Part shown: positions 56,979-64,000 of the stretch, one piece after another
Numbering within the stretch: position 1 is the stretch's first letter
Layout of the letters: each line of letters opens with the position of its first letter
Assembly (NCBI RefSeq): GCF_040438925.1
Contig: NZ_CP159258.1
Span: 3,858,001-3,922,000 of the forward strand
DNA: 64,000 nt
Direction: 5' to 3'
From: Pseudomonas sp. MYb327
GTDB lineage: Bacteria; Pseudomonadota; Gammaproteobacteria; Pseudomonadales; Pseudomonadaceae
Notes under the pieces: model-generated
What the model was told of the DNA's origin: nothing
Seen by the model: only the letters and a program-made list of their open reading frames with translations
Database searches by the model: none
Position numbers and translations under genes: made by a program

Positions 56979-57485
56979 CTACCCCTGATTTGAGATTTCT
57001 CCCGCGGCATGCCGCAGCAGCCCCTCTAGCGCGGCCTTCACCGTTTGTCGGCGGACCTCGTCGCGATTGCCGGGGAAGTGCTGCACTTCGCTGAACACCT
57101 GCTCACCGACGCCCCAGGCCAGCCAGACCGTGCCTACCGGCTTGCTCGGCGAACCGCCATCCGGCCCGGCCACGCCACTGACTGCCACGGCAAAACGCGC
57201 GTGGCTTTTTTCCTGCGCGCCACGAACCATCGCCTCGACCACCTCGCGACTGACCGCCCCTACCGTCGAAAACAACTCGACCGGGACATTCAACTGCTGG
57301 GTTTTCTGACGGTTGGAGTAGGTGACGTAACCGGCCTCGAACCATGCCGAACTACCAGGAATCCGGGTGATCGCCTCACTGATTCCGCCCCCCGTGCAGG
57401 ACTCGGCGGCAGTGACATGGGCATTGAGCACCTGCAAGCGTCTGCCAAGTTCAGCAGCCAGTTGTGTGATTTCTTTCACGGTCAT
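56979..57485 (-). CDS. pncC: CinA-family nicotinamide-nucleotide amidohydrolase (PncC)
   Basis: 168 residues from the ATG at 57485, matching the length of E. coli PncC (165); a TTG at 57554 would add 23 residues. AGGAG abuts this ATG, which is unusually tight. Family motifs [13 protein letters not shown] [31 protein letters not shown] and [21 protein letters not shown]. It deamidates NMN in NAD recycling. Order pncC-recA is conserved in Pseudomonas. Confidence 0.93.
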   Translation of the reverse strand: MTVKEITQLAAELGRRLQVLNAHVTAAESCTGGGISEAITRIPGSSAWFEAGYVTYSNRQKTQQLNVPVELFSTVGAVSREVVEAMVRGAQEKSHARFAVAVSGVAGPDGGSPSKPVGTVWLAWGVGEQVFSEVQHFPGNRDEVRRQTVKAALEGLLRHAAGEISNQG

Positions 57486-57826
57486 CTCCTGATCGAGCGG
57501 AATGGAACTAACGTACACGAGCGAATCGCGCTTGCAAGGTTTGGAGCCGATCAAAATGTGTATGCCTGGTCTTTTATATGATGCGGCAAAACCGTGACTA
57601 AAAGGCTGATCGCCTGGAGCATCTGACGGGAATACGCCGACTCGCTGGCGATCCAGCGATCATGAATCCGATGACGACCTCGGCACCTGCGGTTGCCTAA
57701 ACAGACCGCGTGGCGTTCGTGCCTGCGTCCGACAGACTGCCCATGTTAATCTTGCGCCCATTGCGGAAAAGCCGGGCGATTGCCCCACTTTTGCCCCACA
57801 CCTTTCAACGAGTTTTCCGATCCCCA
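57486..57826. other. Divergent pncC/mutS gap
   Basis: 341 bases with no supported gene. It includes a small palindrome CGCTGGCGATCCAGCG near 57644-57659; no promoter could be assigned with confidence. The mutS frame is open from 57710 but homology starts at 57827. Confidence 0.45.
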
Positions 57827-60406
57827 ATGAATAAAGCCCTTTCCGACCTGTCCTCCCACACCCCAATGATGCAGCAGTATTGGCGCCTGAAAAACCAGCA
57901 CCCGGACCAGCTGATGTTCTACCGCATGGGTGACTTCTACGAGATCTTCTATGAGGACGCGAAGAAGGCCGCCAAGTTGCTGGACATCACCCTGACTGCG
58001 CGCGGGCAATCGGCCGGGCAAGCGATTCCGATGTGCGGGATTCCTTACCATGCCGCCGAAGGTTACCTGGCGAAACTGGTGAAGCTTGGCGAATCGGTAG
58101 TGATCTGTGAGCAGGTCGGAGACCCGGCTACCAGCAAAGGGCCGGTGGATCGCCAGGTGGTGCGGATCATCACGCCGGGGACGGTGAGTGACGAAGCGCT
58201 GCTGGATGAACGTCGGGATAACCTGATCGCCGCAGTACTGGGCGACGAACGCCTGTTCGGTCTGGCCGTACTGGATATCACCAGCGGAAACTTCAGCGTG
58301 CTGGAAATCAAGGGCTGGGAAAACCTGCTGGCGGAACTGGAGCGGGTCAATCCGGTAGAGCTGTTGATTCCGGATGACTGGCCGAAAGATCTGCCGGCGG
58401 AAAAACGTCGTGGGGTTCGTCGCCGTGCGCCGTGGGATTTCGAGCGCGACTCGGCGCTGAAAAGTCTTTGCCAGCAATTCTCCACTCAGGACCTTAAAGG
58501 CTTCGGTTGCGAGAATCTGACCCTGGCCATCGGCGCCGCCGGTTGCCTGCTGGCCTACGCGAAAGAAACCCAGCGCACCGCCCTGCCCCACTTGCGTAGC
58601 CTGCGCCATGAACGCCTGGACGATACCGTGGTACTGGACGGTGCGAGCCGACGTAACCTGGAACTGGACACCAACCTGGCCGGTGGCCGGGACAACACGC
58701 TGCAATCCGTGGTCGACCGCTGCCAGACCGCCATGGGCAGTCGCCTGCTGACCCGCTGGTTGAACCGCCCGTTGCGCGACCTGACCGTTCTGCTCGCACG
58801 TCAGACCTCGATCACCTGCCTGCTCGACCGCTATCGTTTCGAGAAGCTGCAACCGCAGCTCAAGGAAATCGGCGACATAGAACGGATTCTCGCTCGAATC
58901 GGTTTGCGCAATGCCCGCCCTCGTGACCTCGCCCGACTGCGTGATGCCCTTGGCGCACTGCCGGAGCTGCAAGCTGCAATGACCGAACTGGAGGCGCCGC
59001 ATCTCAATCAACTGGCGACGACGACCAGCACCTATCCGGAACTGGCGGCGTTGCTGGAAAAAGCCATTATCGACAACCCGCCCGCCGTGATCCGCGATGG
59101 CGGCGTACTGAAGACCGGGTACGACAGCGAACTCGACGAACTGCAATCGCTCAGCGAGAACGCCGGGCAATTCCTGATCGACCTCGAAGCACGGGAAAAG
59201 GCTCGCACCGGGTTGTCGCACCTAAAGGTCGGTTACAACCGCATTCACGGTTACTTCATCGAGCTGCCAAGCAAGCAAGCCGAATCCGCGCCGGCCGACT
59301 ACATCCGTCGCCAGACCCTCAAAGGTGCCGAGCGCTTTATAACGCCAGAACTCAAGGCCTTTGAAGACAAGGCGCTGTCGGCCAAGAGCCGTGCGCTGGC
59401 ACGGGAGAAGATGCTTTACGAGGCTCTACTCGAAGATCTGATCGCGCAATTGCCACCCTTGCAGGACACTGCAGCGGCGCTGGCCGAACTGGACGTACTC
59501 AGCAACCTGGCCGAGCGTGCGCTGAACCTCGACCTGAACTGCCCGCGCTTCGTCAGCGAGCCATGCATGCGTATCAGCCAGGGTCGTCACCCAGTGGTCG
59601 AACAAGTGCTGACCACGCCGTTCGTGGCCAACGATCTGAGCCTCGACGACAATACCCGCATGCTGGTGATCACCGGTCCGAACATGGGCGGTAAATCCAC
59701 CTACATGCGCCAGACCGCTTTGATCGTGTTGCTGGCGCACATTGGCAGTTTCGTACCAGCGGCCAGTTGCGAACTGTCGCTGGTCGACCGGATCTTCACC
59801 CGGATCGGCTCCAGCGATGACTTGGCCGGCGGGCGTTCGACCTTCATGGTCGAAATGAGCGAAACCGCCAATATCTTGCACAACGCCACCGAGCGCAGTT
59901 TGGTACTGATGGATGAAGTCGGACGCGGCACCAGCACCTTCGACGGTTTGTCGCTGGCCTGGGCGGCGGCGGAACGGCTGGCGCAGCTGCGGGCCTACAC
60001 GTTATTCGCCACCCACTACTTCGAGCTGACGGTCTTGCCGGAAGCCCAGCCACTGGTCGCCAACGTGCACCTCAATGCTACCGAACACAACGAACGCATC
60101 GTATTCCTGCACCACGTATTGCCGGGGCCTGCCAGCCAAAGCTACGGCCTGGCTGTTGCACAGTTGGCTGGCGTACCGAGCGAAGTGATCGTGCGCGCCC
60201 GCGAGCATTTGAGCCGACTGGAAGACACCGCGTTGCCCCATGAAGCGCCCAAGCCCTCCAAGGGCAAACCGGCCGTGCCGCAACAGAGCGATATGTTCGC
60301 CAGCCTGCCGCATCCAGTGCTCGACGAGCTGGCCAAACTTGATCTGGACGACATGACACCACGTCGCGCACTCGAAATGCTCTATACACTAAAGACACGG
60401 ATCTAA
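57827..60406 (+). CDS. mutS: DNA mismatch repair protein MutS
   Basis: 859 residues. The mismatch-binding motif [14 protein letters not shown] is present near the N-terminus (FYE Phe-x-Glu). The ATPase core has [13 protein letters not shown] (Walker A), [15 protein letters not shown] (Walker B) and the [10 protein letters not shown] switch. The start at 57827 gives [22 protein letters not shown]; no clear ribosome site is seen. It recognises mismatches and recruits MutL. Confidence 0.98.
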   Translation: MNKALSDLSSHTPMMQQYWRLKNQHPDQLMFYRMGDFYEIFYEDAKKAAKLLDITLTARGQSAGQAIPMCGIPYHAAEGYLAKLVKLGESVVICEQVGDPATSKGPVDRQVVRIITPGTVSDEALLDERRDNLIAAVLGDERLFGLAVLDITSGNFSVLEIKGWENLLAELERVNPVELLIPDDWPKDLPAEKRRGVRRRAPWDFERDSALKSLCQQFSTQDLKGFGCENLTLAIGAAGCLLAYAKETQRTALPHLRSLRHERLDDTVVLDGASRRNLELDTNLAGGRDNTLQSVVDRCQTAMGSRLLTRWLNRPLRDLTVLLARQTSITCLLDRYRFEKLQPQLKEIGDIERILARIGLRNARPRDLARLRDALGALPELQAAMTELEAPHLNQLATTTSTYPELAALLEKAIIDNPPAVIRDGGVLKTGYDSELDELQSLSENAGQFLIDLEAREKARTGLSHLKVGYNRIHGYFIELPSKQAESAPADYIRRQTLKGAERFITPELKAFEDKALSAKSRALAREKMLYEALLEDLIAQLPPLQDTAAALAELDVLSNLAERALNLDLNCPRFVSEPCMRISQGRHPVVEQVLTTPFVANDLSLDDNTRMLVITGPNMGGKSTYMRQTALIVLLAHIGSFVPAASCELSLVDRIFTRIGSSDDLAGGRSTFMVEMSETANILHNATERSLVLMDEVGRGTSTFDGLSLAWAAAERLAQLRAYTLFATHYFELTVLPEAQPLVANVHLNATEHNERIVFLHHVLPGPASQSYGLAVAQLAGVPSEVIVRAREHLSRLEDTALPHEAPKPSKGKPAVPQQSDMFASLPHPVLDELAKLDLDDMTPRRALEMLYTLKTRI

Positions 60407-60439
60407 CGCATCAGCTTGCAAGCTGTTAGAATCTCGCGC

Positions 60440-60493
60440 GGTTTGGGATGCTGCAGGCTTTTAGCCTGGCCTGCAGACTATCGCTCCCAAACC
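60440..60493 (+). promoter_or_regulatory. Nested hairpin between mutS and fdxA
   Basis: Outer arms GGTTTGGGA (60440-60448) and TCCCAAACC (60485-60493) and inner arms CTGCAGGC (60451-60458) and GCCTGCAG (60469-60476) can stack as a two-part stem. There is no T-run, and it ends 55 bp before the fdxA ATG, so a leader element is more likely than a terminator. Confidence 0.5.
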
Positions 60494-60548
60494 TTGCGAC
60501 CCCCACGTGAAGGGGCGCAGCAAGCCGCGCCTGAGGAGAAAATTAGAA

Positions 60549-60872
60549 ATGACCTTCGTCGTCACCGACAACTGCATCAAGTGCAAGTACACCGACTGCG
60601 TAGAAGTGTGTCCGGTGGACTGCTTTTACGAAGGCCCTAACTTCCTGGTGATTCACCCGGATGAGTGCATCGACTGCGCACTGTGCGAACCTGAATGCCC
60701 TGCTGTGGCCATCTTCTCGGAAGATGAAATCCCTGCTGGCATGGAAAACTTCATTCAGTTGAACGTTGAGCTGGCTGAAATCTGGCCGAACATCACTGAA
60801 CGTAAAGATCCACTGCCAGACTCCGCTGAGTGGGATGGCAAGCCAGGCAAGATCGAACACCTCGAACGCTGA
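60549..60872 (+). CDS. fdxA: 7Fe ferredoxin FdxA
   Basis: 107 residues, with [14 protein letters not shown] and [12 protein letters not shown] holding one [3Fe-4S] and one [4Fe-4S] cluster, and a long C-terminal arm typical of Azotobacter-type FdI. GAGGAG precedes the ATG. It may accept electrons from FprA. The gene is convergent with rsmZ. Confidence 0.96.
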   Translation: MTFVVTDNCIKCKYTDCVEVCPVDCFYEGPNFLVIHPDECIDCALCEPECPAVAIFSEDEIPAGMENFIQLNVELAEIWPNITERKDPLPDSAEWDGKPGKIEHLER

Positions 60873-60888
60873 TTACCCCCGCGTTCCC

Positions 60889-60915
60889 AAAAAAGGCCCC
60901 ACAAGGGCCTTTTTG
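60889..60915 (+). terminator. Terminator of fdxA
   Basis: AAAAGGCCC / GGGCCTTTT with a 5-nt loop and T-run; lies directly beside the convergent rsmZ terminator. Confidence 0.9.
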
Positions 60916-60928
60916 CTTTTCTACAGGC

Positions 60929-61057
60929 AAAAAAAGGGGCGGTTTGACCCGCCCACATTTTTTCCATATTCCCTGTAATCCTTTTCATCGTCCTGATGAA
61001 CCGCTTCCTGCGATGTCCATTCCCCTCATCCTTGAAGGGCGTGTCAGTCCGTCGACA
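60929..61057 (-). ncRNA. rsmZ: Regulatory RNA RsmZ
   Basis: About 129 nt on the minus strand, starting TGTCGACGGA at 61057 and ending in the terminator GGGCGG(G)TCAAACCGCCC plus seven U (60929-60954). It carries nine GGA triplets, several in ATGGA, CAGGA or AAGGA context, the ligands of RsmA/CsrA. The place between rpoS and fdxA and the overall sequence match RsmZ of P. fluorescens CHA0 as I recall it. It titrates RsmA/RsmE under GacS/GacA control. Confidence 0.92.
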
Positions 61058-61065
61058 CACCCCGG

Positions 61066-61071
61066 ATACTA
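61066..61071 (-). promoter_or_regulatory. -10 box of rsmZ
   Basis: TAGTAT on the minus strand, 8 bp before the proposed RNA start at 61057. Confidence 0.65.
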
Positions 61072-61228
61072 GAGTGTTCTGCAGCAAGAGCAATCACCCC
61101 TCAGTGCCCAAACACCGTGTAACACGTTGTTAATTTTGAAAATTATCGTTATTTTTCAAACAGATAAAATTACACCCGAGCATCATTGGCAACTTACAAG
61201 GTGTAAAAATAACGAACACTTACGAAAG

Positions 61229-61246
61229 AGTAAGCAAAGGCTTACA
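61229..61246 (-). promoter_or_regulatory. GacA upstream activating sequence of rsmZ
   Basis: On the minus strand TGTAAG-N6-CTTACT, one base from the TGTAAG-N6-CTTACA consensus, about 172-189 bp upstream of the RNA start. An AT-rich tract (61125-61180) between them could bind MvaT/H-NS-type proteins (inference). Confidence 0.85.
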
Positions 61247-61310
61247 ACGCAAGACGACAAACTTGAGAGGACACCGAAGGCAGGTGAAGGCTGTCTCCCA
61301 ATAACAAAAA

Positions 61311-61334
61311 GCCCCGAACCAGTCGGGGCTTTTT
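61311..61334. terminator. Bidirectional terminator after rpoS
   Basis: GCCCCGA (61311-61317) pairs with TCGGGGC (61323-61329), A-run before and T-run after. Confidence 0.9.
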
Positions 61335-61354
61335 GTTGAACAGCAACGCATCGC

Positions 61355-62362
61355 TTATTGAAACAGCGACTCGCTCGACAGGCCGTTTTTCTCCAGGATT
61401 TCCCGGAGACGCTTCAGACCTTCAACCTGAATCTGTCTGACCCGCTCGCGGGTCAGGCCAATTTCCAGGCCTACGTCTTCAAGGGTGCTGCTCTCATGAC
61501 CGCGCAGGCCGAAGCGGCGCACGACCACCTCCCGTTGCTTGTCAGTCAACTCCGAGAGCCATTGATCGATGCTCTGGGACAGGTCGTCATCCTGCAGCAG
61601 TTCGCATGGATCGGTTGGTCGATCGTCGGTGAGGGTGTCCAGCAGGGTTTTATCCGAGTCCGGACCCAGCGAGACGTCGACCGAAGAAACCCGCTCGTTC
61701 AAGCCCAGCATGCGCTTGACCTCTCCTACCGGTTTTTCCAGCAGGTTGGCGATTTCTTCGGGTGAGGGTTCATGGTCGAGTTTTTGAGTCAGTTCCCGTG
61801 CGGCCCGCAGGTACACGTTGAGCTCTTTGACCACATGAATCGGCAACCGGATGGTCCGGGTCTGATTCATGATCGCGCGTTCGATGGTCTGACGAATCCA
61901 CCAGGTCGCGTAAGTCGAAAAGCGGAAACCGCGCTCGGGGTCGAACTTCTCCACCGCCCGAATCAAGCCGAGGTTGCCCTCTTCGATCAGGTCGAGCAGC
62001 GACAAGCCACGATTGACATAGCGCCGGGCGATTTTCACCACCAGCCGCAAGTTACTTTCAATCATGCGTTTGCGCCCGGCCGGATCACCACTTTGCGACA
62101 GGCGCGCAAAATGAACTTCTTCTTCGGGGGACAACAGAGGGGAAAAGCCGATTTCATTGAGGTACAGCTGCGTGGCATCGAGTGCCCGCGTGTAATCAAT
62201 GTACTTGTGTTGCTTTAACGAAGCGGAGTGTTTGGATTTGGCACGAACGGAAGGTGGAGCCGCCCCTTCTTCATTCGACATCGAATCCGTACCGATGCCG
62301 GTCTCCATCAGGAGAACCTCATCGTCGATGTCAAACTCCGGCACTTCTTTACTGAGAGCCAT
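61355..62362 (-). CDS. rpoS: Stationary-phase sigma factor RpoS
   Basis: 335 residues. Sigma70 family regions in order: [28 protein letters not shown] (1.2), [55 protein letters not shown] (2.1-2.4, split here), and the 4.2 helix-turn-helix [29 protein letters not shown]. It controls stationary-phase and stress genes. The P. fluorescens rpoS promoter is known to lie within the upstream nlpD gene. Confidence 0.98.
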   Translation of the reverse strand: MALSKEVPEFDIDDEVLLMETGIGTDSMSNEEGAAPPSVRAKSKHSASLKQHKYIDYTRALDATQLYLNEIGFSPLLSPEEEVHFARLSQSGDPAGRKRMIESNLRLVVKIARRYVNRGLSLLDLIEEGNLGLIRAVEKFDPERGFRFSTYATWWIRQTIERAIMNQTRTIRLPIHVVKELNVYLRAARELTQKLDHEPSPEEIANLLEKPVGEVKRMLGLNERVSSVDVSLGPDSDKTLLDTLTDDRPTDPCELLQDDDLSQSIDQWLSELTDKQREVVVRRFGLRGHESSTLEDVGLEIGLTRERVRQIQVEGLKRLREILEKNGLSSESLFQ

Positions 62363-62465
62363 TGTTATAGTCCTTTGGTGAGTTCGACCTCAAGCTCAAG
62401 CGGCGCCTTTATCCTTGGCAACGCTGGAGCCTGTCCCCTCTACGATGGAACAGGCTGGTAAGCGA

Positions 62466-63323
62466 TCAACGACGCGGCAGGAATTGCAGCGGATCTACAG
62501 GTTTACCTTGTCGGCGAATCTCAAAATGCAGTTTCACCCGGTCTGTACCCGTTGACCCCATTTCGGCAATTGTCTGTCCGACCTTGACCTGCTGCCCCTC
62601 CCGAACCAACAACCTGCGGTTATGACCGTAGGCACTTACGTAGGTTTCGCTGTGTTTGATGATGACCAATTCGCCGTAGCCCCTTAAGCCACTCCCGGCG
62701 TATACCACCGTCCCATCAGACGCAGCTAAAACAGGCTGTCCCAAATCTCCGGCGATATCAATTCCTTTATTCAAACTCCCGTTTGAAGAGAATTTTCCAA
62801 TCAGAATGCCATTAGAAGGCCATCCCCAGCCGGTCGGGGCTGGGCCGGCAGGCGGTAGCGGAGCAGGTGCCGGCTTGGTGGCGACGGACGGTGCAACCAC
62901 TGCTGTGCTGGTGGTTGCGCCATTCGCCTGACGCCGGATAACCGTGGTTTTCAGCGACGAAGAAGGCGTTGAATCGGTGGTGCTGGCTACCGGCGCCGGC
63001 GTTGAACCGGTACGCCCGTCAAAGCGAATCGTCTGACCCGGACGGATCGTGTAAGGCTCGGGAATGTTGTTGCGGGCCGCGAGCGCCTTGTAGTCCCAGC
63101 CATAGCGAAAGGCAATTGAAAACAAGGTGTCTTTCGGCCGGACGACGTATTGGCCGGTCGTCACTGCGGGACGCTGGGCCGCGGCATTGTTGCGGTCGAC
63201 AACCCGTACATCGCTGGATTTGTTGCTGGAACATCCGACCAGCAAGGTGCTCAAGACAAGGCCAGTCACCAGGCGCTGAAAGCTTGTTGTACCCATACGC
63301 TGCGCAATGACTGTGAGACTCAC
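62466..63323 (-). CDS. nlpD: Lipoprotein NlpD (LysM and degenerate M23 domain)
   Basis: 285 residues with GTG start at 63323 behind AAGGGAG; a longer frame to 63404 lacks support. Lipobox LLVGC. LysM domain (YVVRPKDTLFSIAFRYGW...), Pro/Thr-rich linker and C-terminal M23 domain. The active-site motifs are degenerate: NKGID in place of HxGxD and KLHFEIR in place of HxHFE, so it probably activates an amidase rather than cutting peptidoglycan itself. It precedes rpoS. Confidence 0.93.
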   Translation of the reverse strand: MSLTVIAQRMGTTSFQRLVTGLVLSTLLVGCSSNKSSDVRVVDRNNAAAQRPAVTTGQYVVRPKDTLFSIAFRYGWDYKALAARNNIPEPYTIRPGQTIRFDGRTGSTPAPVASTTDSTPSSSLKTTVIRRQANGATTSTAVVAPSVATKPAPAPLPPAGPAPTGWGWPSNGILIGKFSSNGSLNKGIDIAGDLGQPVLAASDGTVVYAGSGLRGYGELVIIKHSETYVSAYGHNRRLLVREGQQVKVGQTIAEMGSTGTDRVKLHFEIRRQGKPVDPLQFLPRR

Positions 63324-63534
63324 CCGCCGCTCCCTTTGTGGTGGCTGAAAATGTGAAATGCCGTATCCCGGCAGAAAATGTCGCAAGTATAACGGGCCGT
63401 GCAAGCTTTACCCTTAATGAAGCGAAATGGCATGGCGCACACGTTTGCTGCCTGGCAAAAAACCCCGTTTAACAGATCGATGCCGCTGTAAGACAAAGGC
63501 AATCGAGGAGAATTCAGCGTGCCAAAATAAATGC
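63324..63534 (-). other. pcm-nlpD gap
   Basis: 211 bases with no gene seen. Possible nlpD promoter region. Confidence 0.4.

Positions 63535-64000
<466 letters not shown>

Overview
The window is chromosomal DNA from a Pseudomonas of the P. fluorescens group (inference). Evidence: GC-rich coding DNA; the orders pcm-nlpD-rpoS-rsmZ-fdxA-mutS-cinA-recA-recX, dgkA-erdR and rimO-kup-acvB-mprF-tRNA-dinB; aotJQMOP-type arginine transport genes; QuiP and RhlG homologues; and many short inverted REP-type repeats in the gaps. I see no prophage, insertion sequence, CRISPR array or rRNA. The first 156 bases are the AT-rich end of an unrecognised gene and are the only clearly foreign-looking coding DNA.

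Layout. 1-12.5 kb: envelope and metabolism genes (SlyB, PdxH, three OmpA-type lipoproteins, an EstB-like serine hydrolase, a secreted glycoside hydrolase, a collagen-like secreted protein) plus DinG helicase under a LexA-type box. 12.6-17.1 kb: a compact operon of DUF6231, YchJ, a LEA-type lipoprotein and a His-rich SEC-C miniprotein, then the acylase QuiP. 17.3-27.8 kb: the ligase-associated DNA repair set (exonuclease, ATP-dependent ligase, DEXH helicase, PdeM phosphoesterase), split in the middle by a complete basic amino acid ABC transporter operon with a sigma54-type promoter. 27.9-35.5 kb: Dcd, a cold shock protein, a DUF481 porin-like protein, an alkyltransferase-like protein, AmpG, ProS and a lipoprotein. 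35.5-45.3 kb: DinB (LexA-type box), two tandem initiator tRNA genes, the aminoacyl-phosphatidylglycerol pair MprF/AcvB, Kup and RimO. 45.3-55.3 kb: a GNAT protein, an S4 pseudouridine-synthase homologue that seems to lack its catalytic Asp, DUF1456, RhlG-type SDR, TrmO, the divergent fprA/finR pair, DgkA, ErdR, a DTW-domain tRNA modification enzyme, a PA3611-like protein, a small RHH-like protein and a LOG protein. 55.3-64 kb: recA-recX (LexA-type box), cinA/pncC, mutS, fdxA, the regulatory RNA RsmZ with a GacA activating site, rpoS, nlpD and the start of pcm.

Themes. DNA damage response is prominent: recA, dinB and dinG each carry a CTG-N10-CAG box, and mutS, recX, the alkyltransferase-like protein and the ligase-associated set are also here. 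Stress and lifestyle control is the second theme (rpoS, rsmZ, finR/fprA, erdR, cspA, quiP). The signals I consider most worth following are the matched ribosome-site hairpins in front of two tandem OmpA/TSP3 lipoprotein genes, the interrupted ligase-associated set, the apparently inactive pseudouridine synthase, and several odd domain compositions in envelope proteins.
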